64,000 nucleotides of DNA from Lutjanus erythropterus (taxonomy: Eukaryota; Chordata; Actinopteri; Lutjaniformes; Lutjanidae): contig CM034607.1 of assembly GCA_020091685.1 (NCBI GenBank), positions 25,271,253 through 25,335,252 of the forward strand. The letters are read 5' to 3'. The translations under genes were made by a program, and so were the position numbers. The notes under the pieces were generated by a model. It was not told the DNA's origin. It made no database searches and saw only the letters and a list, made by a program, of their open reading frames with translations. Below are positions 1 to 11,303 of the stretch, piece by piece; the stretch's first letter is position 1, and each line of letters starts with the position of its first letter.

Positions 1-1755
1 GAGGAAATTGCTCATTCCAGGGTTACCTACTGAAGCCTGTGATTAGCAAGCTATAAGGCCTCTAGTCAGACAGAGAGAATGAGGCAAGGGCAAAGAAACA
101 GAGAGACAAAGCGCCAAAGAGGATGCTGTTGCATGCCTGCCTATGGCTCTTTTTCGTCAGTTTCTATAGAATCACACTCTCGTAGCTGTATGAGGGCAAG
201 ACATCTGAGATGTAGTGTTGCTCGCTGTAAGGCAACTTCACAGCCAAATCTAAAAGGGCACTGCAGGGCGACAATAACACAGAGCAAGAGAGCGAGCTGA
301 GCTGGGAAAGAGAGCGAACAAAATGAAAAACAACAGCAAGGCCCTCAAAAGACAGGGACAAAAGAGCTTTCCCCCTGCTGCCTGCTCCTCGGACATGACT
401 AATAAATCACCTTCACGCTATCAATCACCAGGCATCAAGTGCAAGACTCACACGATCGATTCAGATGCCTTTGTACCTGAGGAAAAACAGGGAGTAGATG
501 TAGAGATGGGGCTCTGTCATGTGTGCAGGGAGCACACAAGTACACACAGAAGGGGAAAACCCATGGGAACACAAGTATTGGCTACATAGACACACATGTA
601 CTACAGGCACCGCTACAAAAAGCACATAACTGCCATTACTCATCTGAGTGTCAAAAGTGAAAATCTACTTCATGTGAGACTTTGACCAGCACAGAATGTA
701 GGGGTTTTTGATTTATTTGTCATTGTTCAACTATGCCTTTGTTCTTCTGGGTGGCTTGTCGACTTCTTAAATGTATTTTATAAATTTTCATTGCCCAATG
801 CTCTGGTCTATGAAACTTAATCAATATAAACCTGTAAAGCAACCATCAGCAGATAAGAACGAGACATGGTATTTTTATTCTTTGATACTCGTAGGACAGT
901 GAGTGAGGGGTGGTTCATCTGTTGTTCTGGATGTTTTGCTTGTTTGTTTTTGTTATTCTTGAAAATATGAAACATGGAGATATTTATTACCTTGGATTCT
1001 GTATTTGCACCTTCTTCTCCAATAGTAAAAATAGTCTTGAGAATATAGAAGATATAAAATTTGAAAACATCGTGAAATTCATCAACAGATATTCCAGTAT
1101 TATATACATATATTTGCTGGGCAGGTGTGGGCTCCGAATCATCAATATGTACTGCGATTCTTAAAACTTAAACAAACAAACCTTCATATTCTGTTGAATT
1201 TGAAGACAAAAACAGAGTGTTTCCATCATAATAACCACAAACTATAACCTCAAAATAAAAATGATCTAAATAAAAAGAGAGACTTCAGTTGTAGCTAATT
1301 GCATTGTATGTATGTATATAAATATATAAATACAATGTAATGTAAATGTAACGTAAACATACCCACAAATATATAAGTAAAAATATAAAAGGCAAGACAG
1401 TCAGTTTATCAGTAAGTCAGTAAGTCAATTTAATGTCAATCTGCAACAACAGCCACACAGCTTTCCGGGGTGCTAATATGTGTGTTTATATCCAGGCATG
1501 ATGATTTCTGGAAATAAAATTGATAGTTTGAGAAAGCTGTAGGAGGCTCACTTTTCTTGCATCAATTTGAATGAGAGTGAGAATGAGTTTGAGTGTGTTT
1601 GACAAATCTTTATAACAGAGGTGGTCAAATGTTATTAAGCCCAACAGTCATAAATGACAAAAATATGGGATTAAGACCCACTTTCAGTTTCCCTTTAAGT
1701 CTGACAAAGTGTGCACATGACCAGTTTGTGTCGTGGTTCCATTCAGAATAAAAAG
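1..1755. other. No gene seen
   Basis: This is AT-rich single-copy-looking DNA with short incidental open frames. A GTA/TATA-rich patch lies near 1300-1400. Nothing else could be assigned. Confidence 0.5.
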
Positions 1756-2140
1756 AAACAATATGTAGCAATTGCACATCCAAATAGTGAGTCATAGATA
1801 TAGATGGTATATTAAATAGGTTGAAATCCTATTTAATATACAATCTATGGTTGAAGCAAGTTGTTTACCACCCACCCCTCCTCCCCAGACTTGAGGAAGC
1901 TCAGACAGGCTGCAGAATCACTGCAGGAGTGCAAGACGTGTACAACATTGAAATCTGACAAAGACAAGCAGCAAGAAGTCTTCCACTATAAGTTGATCAG
2001 CTGTTTATAACCGTCAACGGTCTGTTACTGTGAAGGTAAACCCGTATCCTGAAAAAAAAGCTCATTAGTCTAAAAAAAATACACACTCGGGGGGACAGTA
2101 AGACAGGCAGCCAGTGAACTCTAACTCCAGATTCCATTAA
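1756..2140 (+). repeat. Hairpin-bearing dispersed repeat, copy 1
   Basis: It shares extended similarity with 49180-49490 and, in its first part, with 62260-62385: the CAATATGTAG start, 'ttgaaatcctatttaat', 'atggttgaa', 'cccctcctccccagactt', and 'gatcagctgtttataac'. It contains a near-perfect 20-bp stem at 1801-1820 and 1828-1847 around the loop TTGAAAT. Confidence 0.7.
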
Positions 2141-3565
2141 CAAATTGCTCAGTTGAACAGTTATAAACATACATTCCTTCTGAAAGATTATTGATGATAT
2201 CTGACTCCTAAACACACACTCATTCGCAGAACATTTTGCATTAATTTGAACTCTAATAAACACAAAATATGCAAACAAAAATACTAGCTACAGCTGGGAC
2301 AAAAATTTCAAAGGAGGACACCATGGCTGTAGCGTTACTGTCAGAGAAGCAAATATCTGAACTTGGCGTGTTTCTTTAATATGTGATGATACATCAGATT
2401 TCTCCTTTAAACTATTTCAATTTGTAAGCGCTATGCTAAGACTTTGTATGCAGTCAGGAAGTATATTTTGTCAATACTGTATTTTACAGCTCAGACTCAC
2501 ACACTGACACATGCTCATATACAAACACAAGCCACACAACAACCCACATACACACCCACACACACACCAGGGTGACATGAAAAAAACAAAAAATATATCA
2601 CAGACAAAGTAAAATGTTTCTCCCTTTGGAGGCAGGTTGCTCTTAGATATGATCAAAATGCCTTTCCTCAGGACTATACATCCTCGCTTCAAAACTTCCC
2701 TCAAAAAAAGAGTGGACTTTTCGAACTCTGACCTCCTGTTTCTCTAAGGGAAACCAACCAGAACATTCTCTGTGAAATGAAGTTTCCCTTTAGTGCCATT
2801 CTCCCTGCAGCAAGAGGAGAAGACAGGGCCGAGCACAAGCAGAGGACAGCGCAGCACTTTGTTGGCCTCCGTGGATGTTGCCTTCAAACGCCTTATACCC
2901 ATCGAGGCAAAAGTGCTGAGAAACATGAGAGACTTTTTTATTTTTAACACAGCCTTCCCTAATCTAATTACCTCAGCAATTAGACTGTGCTGTCATGAAA
3001 ATGAACTCGCAGAAGGCAGTGCGGGAGCTGTGACATGCTCTGTTTGCCTTGGCCAGCCTGAAGACGGAAAAAAATGCTTCTGAGAGTTGGCATAAAATTT
3101 CATCAGTTTTTCCGCCTGTGGCAGTACTTGTGTCCATGCCAGCATGTGTGTTAAAAAGGGATACTGTGCATACATAGGCCTATTTATTTACAATATCTAT
3201 CAGTGCATCTGTACGTACATCTCTATCTAGCTATAACTCAGCTTCACAGCTAGTCACAGATCATGTGATCTGAAACAAGGCTTTCAGGAACACGTCCATA
3301 CCTCCTTGGTGCTGGGAGTCACGTGTTTTGGATGCAAGCCTGAGCTTGTTGGCAAAAGGTAGAGTCACACACAGACGGAGAGATGAGAGGCAGCACACGG
3401 CTTGGTTTAAGTACAGACGGGCATGGACAAACATGACAGAGCAGAGAGAGGAAACAGAAGAATGAACAGCAAGAAAGGGACAGAGAGAAAAGAGAGGACC
3501 ATGAGAATATAGATGTTTACCTGACTGTCATGTGCCCAAAAGAGAGGAAAAAATTCATACTTTAC
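2141..3565. other. No gene; possible conserved noncoding block at 2740-3095
   Basis: Most of the stretch is plain AT-rich DNA. Bases 2740-3095 are repeat-free and of mixed composition, with paired homeodomain-type cores (CTAATTACC and CAATTAGAC near 2963-2984). I judge it a candidate enhancer from sequence character only. Confidence 0.25.
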
Positions 3566-3569
3566 ATTA

Positions 3570-3640
3570 GGGTTGTCTGTGATTAATCTTTGATCAATTA
3601 ATCACCATTAAGAATTTAACCGATTAATATTTTCTCAAAC
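3570..3640. repeat. Fragment of TTAATCGATTA-type hAT-like repeat
   Basis: The run 'gattaatctttgatcaatta' followed by ATCACC and ACCGATTAAT is the terminal region of the dispersed repeat seen more fully at 14266-14783. Confidence 0.4.
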
Positions 3641-5004
3641 GATACCATGTCTGTGTCCCATTTCTCCAGAGCTCACAGGTTTTCAGGTATAAAAGAGCAG
3701 ACGTTTTAAGTGAGAGCCTTATTTATCAGATTTTTTTTTCTGCCAATCTAACTCAAAGACAGGCCGCCTGTGTATTTTTGGCCGCTGCTTTTGTTGAAAA
3801 TTCCAAAATAAATATAGGCCAAAAGGTTTTTATTATGCCAAAACTATTGTGCCTTTCATCAGCAACTGCTTTGGCGCACTTATATCATGCACACACATGT
3901 TACGCATGGGAATGGGGAATGATGCACACACAATTTCTGCAAGATCAAGGCGATCATGAGGAAAACAAATGTGCATTGGTTATAAAGCTAGATTAGCTTA
4001 AGTTACAGAAGTAAATAGGACTAGATACTGACACTCTCACTTTTTGAACCCAAACACTTGACAGATCATCAACAGAACAGGTTTGTACACATCAGCGCAG
4101 GTATTCTCCCTGTTTAGGCTAGTTGGTCAAAAAGCTGTTAAAACTGCTGTGTTTGTATCTCACTACATGTACTTTGTCCATTCATGAAAAGAAAACTGTG
4201 ACAGCAAACGCTCAATAATAAAATCCCTGAATCATTACTGTACAAGACAACTCCTTTTCATCCTGTCTCTCACTGATCAGATGCAACAAGTTCAGCATAA
4301 ACTTCTGTTAGTCACCAATTTGATTTCTCCATATAGATGCACTGATCATTTTCCCTTATTCTGAACCAAACAAACTGAACTACAGGTGTGAAAACCCACT
4401 CAGACAAATGTTTGCTCACCTCAGAGTACTCACTCTTAACCACAAGGGTTTCACTTAGGAACCAACAATAAATTACCATTTAAATAACACAGAATCAATG
4501 TTATTTTCAGTACCTTTGTGCTGACTTGCTCATATGAACATCATGTAGCACACCTGTATTGATTGGTAATGTGTCATTAAGTTATTTTACACAGCAACAG
4601 AAAACAATTGCATTTTCTCAATAGCTTCCTTATCATGTGACCCAGTGACTCCAAATCACTGGATTTGAGTGTTTCTTCTTTTTTATTTTAATATATTTAT
4701 GGAAAATTCATGCTTTTATTTCAATATCAGGCTCTATGACCTTTTGTCCCTTTTCTCTCCTCTTTCCATGTCTGTCCTCTGGATCTTTTTTCACACAAGT
4801 GTAGGACACTAAAGGTGTGCATCCAAACAGTGTAAATGCCACATTCTTAAGGTTTTGCCACCTTTGTCTAAAAAAATAAATTAATTAATTTTAAAAAAAT
4901 GCAGGGGAAGCCCTGTAATCTGTTTCACATAATTTGTCTGCCAGTAGAATTGTTTAAATTAAACTAACACTGAAAACAACATGCATTTTATATCTTATTA
5001 AGTA
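3641..5004. other. No gene seen
   Basis: This is AT-rich DNA without recognisable exons or strong repeats. Confidence 0.5.
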
Positions 5005-5402
5005 TTAATGATTAATCAATCATCAGTTGTTAACATGTCAAACTACTGGCTATATAAATGCAAAAAGTAATTGATTAATCAATTAATAATAATCACTTAT
5101 TAAAGTAATCTCCAACTATTTGTGGCATTTTTAAGAAAAAAAGGTGAAATTTCCTGATTACAGTTTCTTAAATCCAAATATTTTTTGTCTCTACTCTTCT
5201 CTGATAGAAAACTGAAGATAAAACTTGTTGTGTTGTGAGTACAACAAGACTAAGGGACGTCATCTTAAGCTTTGGAAAACAGTGACAAAACATTTTTTCG
5301 CCATTTTCTGATATTAAAAACAAACAACTATTAATTGATTAATTGAGAAAATAATCAGCTGATTAATCGACTATGAACATAATCGTGAGTTGCAGCCTTA
5401 AT
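5005..5402 (+). mobile_element. hAT-like non-autonomous repeat copy
   Basis: It contains the family landmarks: 'aattgattaatcaattaata', an internal 'gacgtcatcttaagctttgg', TTCGCCATTTTCTGATATT, and the end AATCGTGAGTTGCAGCCTTAA. The family ends in GTTGCAGC and is common in teleosts. Confidence 0.6.
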
Positions 5403-5603
5403 TGGTTAAGGAAAATGCGCAAAATTTTGTGTTTGTGTATGCGTGCATGTGCATGTGCATCAGCTCATCTCTTTACTACCCAGCCTCCAAGAACACTCTG
5501 TCTCACTACAAAGTCAAACCAAAACTGATTTATTATGTATTTCCCTTGATGGGACATTATGGCTGCTGATTAGCATACACCAGTGGGTGGAGTGTGTGCA
5601 GAT

Positions 5604-5631
5604 ACACACACACACACACACACACACACAC
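5604..5631. repeat. (CA)n microsatellite
   Basis: Fourteen uninterrupted AC units lie 37 bp left of the Kolobok-like element. Confidence 0.95.
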
Positions 5632-5856
5632 GGGCATACATGAGAGAGCACGACCAATTTGTTGTTAAAGGTCTCATATTATGCCCCTTTCTGATAAGTT
5701 TTTATAAGTCTCAGAGGTCCTCAAAACATGCTTTTGAAGTTTGTTTCATAAAACACCACTCGGATCATGCAGATCAGCGTGTCTTTATACCCCTCTATTT
5801 CAGCCTCTCTCAAAACGAGCTGTTTCTGTGCCTGTAGCTTTAAATGCAAATAAGCT

Positions 5857-6061
5857 GTGACTAGTCGCGCCCCTCTCTGGAGGTGGGCGTGGCTTGAATC
5901 AGCCGGTCCTGGCTGCTATGTTTACGCTGAACACCATGACGGACATGGCTGCTGTCAGACGCGGTACAATTCAAACATCAATTTTGATCCAGAATGTGAT
6001 CCAGAGGAGGCTCCTGCAGAAGTTCAAACACTGCGGATGTTGCAGGACGTGTCTGAATGGT
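5857..6061 (+). pseudogene. Exon-like segment near the left end of the Kolobok-like element
   Basis: The plus-strand frame runs through NINFDPECDPEEAPAEVQTL to DVSEW, ending at a GTAAGT donor (6062). It opposes the THAP and terminal exons, so the element may carry two converging genes or a rearranged segment. I do not recognise a domain. Confidence 0.35.
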
Positions 6062-7220
6062 AAGTCTACAACTTTGTGTGTCTTGATACTTTACAGTTAG
6101 TCGATGTGTGTGTTGGTACAACGTTAAAATGTAACTAGCTCGGTAGCTAATGCTAACTGTAACTCACTCCGCTTGTTCATTATTGAGGGAAATTTTGGCG
6201 AATAGGTGACATTATAATTTGTGAATATAGTTAACCGTCATGCCTCCGGTGAGACACATTAGTACTCTGTGGACCAAGGACCTCTACAAGTGTTACAGGT
6301 GTCCCAATTACTGACATATTTTGACGATTGCTGACAATAATTATCTTTGTTTTACAATATTCTCTGCAGAGATGACTATCAAAATAGTCCTTCATGTAGC
6401 CACATTTTTTTTTATCATAATACTGAACTTGTTTTAGTATATATAAAATATTTCAGTCTGTCTGTATAATTTATTATCATTTTATCATCAGTTTTCAGAC
6501 GTCAAGGCTGTGAGCAGTGGTTTGTAAACTACACTGTGCTGTCTCCACATAATGTGCAACAATTTACCTGTTCCAATATTATGTATTTGAAATTTGCCAA
6601 AGCTTCCTGCTCATCCATCACAGCTTGTCTAATGTCTTTCAGGTTTGAATTTCATAGGCCTTATATTTTGTTGAAATATTTACATTTTTCTAAATTTTGT
6701 GGATATGCTCACAACAGATCTTAGAATAGACTCTGGATGAGCTGAAAAATTATTTTACAATCAATATTTTGCGTCATTTATTTGTATTGTTATTATTATA
6801 CTATAATGCAATGCAATAATAATTCAGTAGTGCAATGCAAGGACTACACTGGCATCACAACTACATAATTTATTTATATGAGCATTTAAATCAACCAGTG
6901 CTCTTATTATAATAATACATGTATCCTATAACACTTGTCCCAATGTTCAGCATACTGTTTTACACTAGTATGTGTACCACTGCTGTATATATTGTTGTAC
7001 ATCACTTACATACAAATGCATGTTTACATTTTCTTACACATCTTAGTTTTTTTTTCTACTGTTGTATATAGTTTAATTCACAATGCACATGTTAACTAAT
7101 ATTTTATTTTTATTTCTTAAAAGCTTTATCTCTACAGAATATTTTTATCTTAATTTCTATATTCTATATGCTTATATTTGTAGAAATATATGTACATACT
7201 TATATTCTAGTCTTCCTTGA

Positions 7221-7287
7221 ATGGGTGCAGCTGTAACACTACCAATTTCCCTCCTGGGATCGATAAAGTATATCTGATTCTGATTGT
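7221..7287 (+). mobile_element. LINE 3' tail nested in the Kolobok-like element
   Basis: The sequence 'aatttccctcctgggatcga' followed by TAAAGTATATCTGATTCTGATT is the typical 3' end of fish L2/Rex-type LINEs, with a short ATTCTG repeat tail. The upstream boundary is not visible. Confidence 0.5.
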
Positions 7288-7934
7288 GATAAGTCATTGT
7301 ATATTGAGCAGGATAATGTACAGTGAGCAGGTCAGTATTGTAAAATAAACCTCTTCAGGATGAAGTAAGACCCTCTGTTTTGTGTCAGGGTCCTGCATCA
7401 TCCTGTCAGGGTTAATTTCACGATACCGACAGAAAAGATTTTTACAATATTGTTAGTTGTATTTATGAAGATAAATATGTCAGATTTTTTTTACAGTTTG
7501 CTTTACATTACTTAAGATGGCATAACATTATAGTGTTCACTAAACACCATGAATGGAGAAGCACACCCCAAAATAAACAGATACTGTTCATATTAAACAT
7601 GACTTCACAAGAGACAAGTTTTACACATACTGTGAGGCATTTATTGAATCGCATATATCACATCGTATAACATGTCAAATGATGTACCTATCATCCATGA
7701 CAGTAAACTGAAAGATTCACTGAATCCATTTGAAAACAAAAAAACTTTGACACATCAAAGATTGATGTTTTTGAGGCTAAACTGTTAACTGGACATCTTT
7801 TCCATATGTTTCATTCGTTACAGGTATCAGCCTATAGGTTTCCTCGTCACTCCTCATCAAAGCCTGTCTGGTTCTTAGGATTCACACCATGTTTCCTGAC
7901 GCCCAGGGCCTCTATGTTGGATTCAGACCTCCTC

Positions 7935-8086
7935 TTAGTTGAACCAGGACCCACAGCTGGCGATGACCTTCTCCTTGTCTGGCTCCTCATACTGTGCACT
8001 CAGGTCCTCTGGATCTTCATCCCTGTCTGGCACCGGGTCCAGAAACACTTTCTCAAAGATGGGGTCCATTAAGTCGGCCACATATC
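7935..8086 (-). pseudogene. Transposase-like terminal exon
   Basis: After a CACAG acceptor the minus strand reads YVADLMDPIFEKVFLDPVPD, then RDEDPEDLSAQYEEPDKEKV and IASCGSWFN, and ends at TAA (7937-7935). It lies one intron of about 200 bp after the 8289-8434 exon and shares its orientation, so both probably belong to the transposon's protein. The acidic linker and short C-terminus are the only visible features. Confidence 0.5.
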
Positions 8087-8288
8087 CTGTGCAATATTAC
8101 ACAAAGATTTTGTTTAAACTTCAAAAAAGTCAGTGCATTATGTTGATGTGTGTATTTATATAAGTTATTAGTTTTCTATTTTATTTCTTTTTTTGTTGAA
8201 ACCTTTACAACAACTGTTAGAGTGATACAGTCAATACAACATGTACATGACTTAATTTTAGTTACAAATAAAAGAATGTAACACTTAC

Positions 8289-8434
8289 AAAACATGGGCT
8301 CAGTCTTCACTGGTTTTGTTCTGCAGGCTCCTCTCATGGTCTTTGGGAAGTACACTTTGAAGAGTTGGTCTCCACCAGATGTGATGTGTGGTTTGTCAGC
8401 AGGTTCACTGTGATACATGGCAGCCAGGCAGAGT
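8289..8434 (-). pseudogene. Transposase-like exon, penultimate
   Basis: The minus strand reads, after a TTTCAG acceptor, LCLAAMYHSEPADKPHITSG, then DQLFKVYFPKTMRGACRTKP and VKTEPMF up to a GTAAGT donor. The layout 'LCLAAMHFNENA...FPK...KP.K..PTF' recalls the C-terminal region of proteins encoded by THAP-bearing fish transposons. Joining to the next exon as read would create a TGA, another sign of decay or of a mistaken splice choice. Confidence 0.5.
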
Positions 8435-9419
8435 CTGAAAGTACAGCAGTACAGAGAAAATCAAAGATGGAAATAATGAACAACTGTAAATATTTTTTAC
8501 AAATTAAAAGTAACCACAATTTCATTTACCTGCACAGTATTCCAAGAAATGGAAACACCAAGAGTCTTTCAAATGCCAATGAGACAATATATGCAATCAT
8601 ACACTGCTATGGGCCTAATATATTTATAATAACAGCTGATGTGTGTGACTTGGTCATTGTTACAATGCCGTTTTTGTGAGTAAAAACTGATAACCCATGT
8701 AGTCACATGATTTTATGAATTGTATTGATATCAAAGCAAAACAGTCGTCATTATGGACGCGTCCCTCTCCTCCTCCTGCATGTCCTGCACCCCCACTGTG
8801 TTGTTTGTAATGTAATGCAGGACTACTGTTACCGTACTGTTGTCCTTTAGCGCATCAGTGTTGAAGCACCGTAAACTCTGAATAGAGGAGGGGATGGTGT
8901 TGGTGAGGAAGCTGTTGAACCGGAGAAATTAAACGTATTTTCTGATTATTTTGGTTCTTACATTCTAAGCACAGATAAACACAACTGCATACCTGCGCTA
9001 ATCACAACGCCTGATTTAGTCTGAACACAAGTTTCTCGGCTTGATTTTGCAGCAGGTCGCTACACGTTTCAGGTATGAGACAGTTAGCATCTTGATGCTA
9101 ATCTAAGTTACACAGCAGGCAGAGGAGAGAGGACGCGTCCGTAACAACAGAGCCGATAACACAAACCCAGCAGTATGAAGTCACACAAAAACTGACATTA
9201 AAAACAGTCACCAGCATCCAATTTACTATTCTGTTTAGTTAACTGGCTTCATATGAGGCTTAACGTTCAGATTATCTTGACTCTCCCTCAATATTATACT
9301 CCAGCGTGTGAGCACACAGTAGATGCTACACATATTAGCCGCGATGCTAACGGCAGGATGAGCGGCTAAATACACAGTAAAGCAGCATAAAGATGATAAA
9401 ACTTACCGCTGCCATGTCT

Positions 9420-9735
9420 GCAGTTATGTCACAGTCGGTACTGATCCATCCTTGAGCTTCAGTTTTGAAGTAAATCCTCCTTTGTACCGACCGTCGATGA
9501 AGAAGCAGTCCGAAGTAAAATGGTTAGCACCCGCACACACACGCAACACTTTACCGGTGTTGTGAGGACATTTTACTTAAAAATAAAATTAATAAATTAA
9601 TCCACTGGGTCTTCTGTGGGTCAGATGACGGGAGTAAATGCAGACATTTGTGCTCGTTCCTGCAGCCAACAACAGAGCACTTGTTGTGCTTTCCTTGTGC
9701 CTTCAACATCTCTCTTTGCCTGTGTAGCGTTCCAG
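9420..9735 (-). pseudogene. Broken THAP-domain exon of the Kolobok-like element
   Basis: On the minus strand the reading starts [20 protein letters not shown] (ATG near 9707) and reaches QKTQWINL; it carries the first Cys pair (C-x4-C) and the invariant Trp of THAP domains. It then meets an in-frame TAA after SSQHR. The second half continues in another frame as VCAGANHFTSDCF and GGFTSKLKLKDGSVPT, the Cys/His end and the usual post-THAP KLKDGSVPT segment, followed by TAA and a GTAAGT donor near 9409. The usual C-x2-H is widened by two residues (C-A-G-A-N-H). The premature stop, frame change and insertion make it non-functional. Confidence 0.65.
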
Positions 9736-10306
9736 AGAAAACAATGGCGACCGGGAGGCGGACTCGTAGGTTTTCAGTGGGCGGCACAGACACGCAGCAC
9801 AGGGAGTGTCTCCTGCTCAGAGGAGGCGCTTGCCCGGCTATGACGACATAGCCGGGCACAAATCTAAACGGAGCGTTTTGGCCGACATTCACTGAAAGGT
9901 GGAGCAAGCAAGAGAGGGAGAGAGAGGATTGTTCTCATATCAGGGGAGTCTGAAGGCAGGCCGGGGACACATATTTTCACTGGAAAACCTTGAAAAAGTG
10001 CATTTTGCATAATATGTCCCCTTTAAGCTAATATCAGTTGGCCAGAAGATTCATAATATACTTTACAAAAATGCTTGTTTATGTTAGGTATTTAGGTAAA
10101 ATTTACATTAAAAATATAGCTAGTAAGCTACACTAATAATAAAAATATACAACAGGCAAAACACATCACCACTGTCAAATGCATCTGCACCAGTTCCTGT
10201 ACATCTGTTGTTTTTGGCAAATAAAGTGTTCCTAAACTCCCATGGCACTCATCACACTCACAAATATACAGGCCCGTCTCCAAGGTTTAAACCCACTGCC
10301 ACCGAC

Positions 10307-10307
<1 letters not shown>

Positions 10308-10366
<59 letters not shown>
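10308..10366. repeat. (CA)n microsatellite
   Basis: About 29 uninterrupted CA units. Confidence 0.95.
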
Positions 10367-10370
<4 letters not shown>

Positions 10371-10724
10371 AGAGCCTGTTTTCTGTTTCTAGTGGTAATT
10401 TTCAAGCTGTCAGTCAGAGCAGAGGAACCTTGAGATTAATGGAGACAGAGAGAGTGGAGTTACACACATGACCACCACATGTGTGTGCAGCCACTGCATC
10501 TCCTCAATTGCAGGTGATTAATTGACAGTATTTGATAAATGTCCTAACACATACCATAGTGAAGCAGTGGTGCCTGACTGTAAGCAAGCAAGCTGACTTT
10601 TAAATATGGTTCAAAAATTTATTTTGTGGTGAATTTCTTCTATTTATATTGCGAGACACATACATAGGCTTGTATACACACATATGCATGCAATGTTTGT
10701 GGGAGAGGTGGTAGAGTGATGGAT

Positions 10725-10894
10725 GCATCCTGAGCAGTTGGGGGTTCAGTGCCTTGCTCAAGGGCATATTGACAGTGCCCAGGAGGTGAACTGGCACCTC
10801 TCCATCTACCAGTCTACTCTGCATTTTTTTTTTATGGGGGACCGGCTACCCTCCAGTCCCCAAGCCAAGTCTTTATGGACTGAGCTACTGCCGC
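10725..10894 (-). mobile_element. tRNA-headed SINE
   Basis: Read on the minus strand it starts GGCGGCAGTAGCTCAGTCCA, a tRNA-like head with an A box (TAGCTCAGTCCA at 10887-10876). A degenerate B box (GGGTAGCCGGTCCCC) follows, then a body containing 'gcacctcctgggcactg' sequence and GCCCTTGAGCAAGGCACTGA. This is a widely repeated teleost element. A poly-A stretch interrupts it near 10824-10833. Confidence 0.6.
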
Positions 10895-10942
10895 CATGGT
10901 GGGTGAAGTGTATGCAGATCCATACACCCCAGGGTGCATCAC

Positions 10943-11295
10943 TAGGGGTGTAAATCACAAGTTTCATCGTGATACAATATTCTACCAAGTATCTGGACAA
11001 CAATATGATATTTGCTGATATCACAAAGATGATATCAGAAATGATACAATTTCAATTTGATTCAATTAAGAGGCCTGCAATTGATATCAGACAAGATCCT
11101 GTCCATTCAACACATTCAGTTACATTTATACCAATTCACAAAAAGCAACTAAAATGAATGATTCAATAATTTCAAAATAAAAGTGCATCATAAAATGATG
11201 ATATAGATCCATATTTTCACTTTGTATGAATCTTACTGGATTACTGAACATTGAATCGATATGCCAGTCTAGATCAATGTATCTTAATACCCCTA
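10943..11295. mobile_element. 353-bp non-autonomous hAT element with 8-bp target duplication
   Basis: The ends TAGGGGTGTAAATC and (reverse complement of the right end) TAGGGGTATTAAGA are inverted. Flanking 8-mers TGCATCAC (10935-10942) and TGCATTAC (11296-11303) match at 7 of 8 positions, as expected of an old hAT target duplication. The interior is rich in GATATC-type words and has no ORF of note. Confidence 0.8.
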
Positions 11296-11303
11296 TGCAT
11301 TAC

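Larger units (their letters stand above)
5669..10022 (-). mobile_element. Decayed Kolobok-like DNA transposon, TTAA-flanked, 4.35 kb
   Basis: The left end AGGTCTCATATTATGC and the right end (reverse complement AGGGGACATATTATGC) match at 13 of 16 positions. They are flanked by TTAA at 5665-5668 and 10023-10026. Inside, the minus strand carries a broken THAP zinc-finger region near the right end and two exon-like pieces of a transposase-type C-terminus at 8289-8434 and 7935-8086. TTAA duplications plus a THAP-bearing protein are the marks of the Kolobok superfamily. A LINE-type tail at 7221-7287 points to a nested insertion. Both ends are common in fish, so the pairing of these two ends as one element is an inference. 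Confidence 0.7.
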
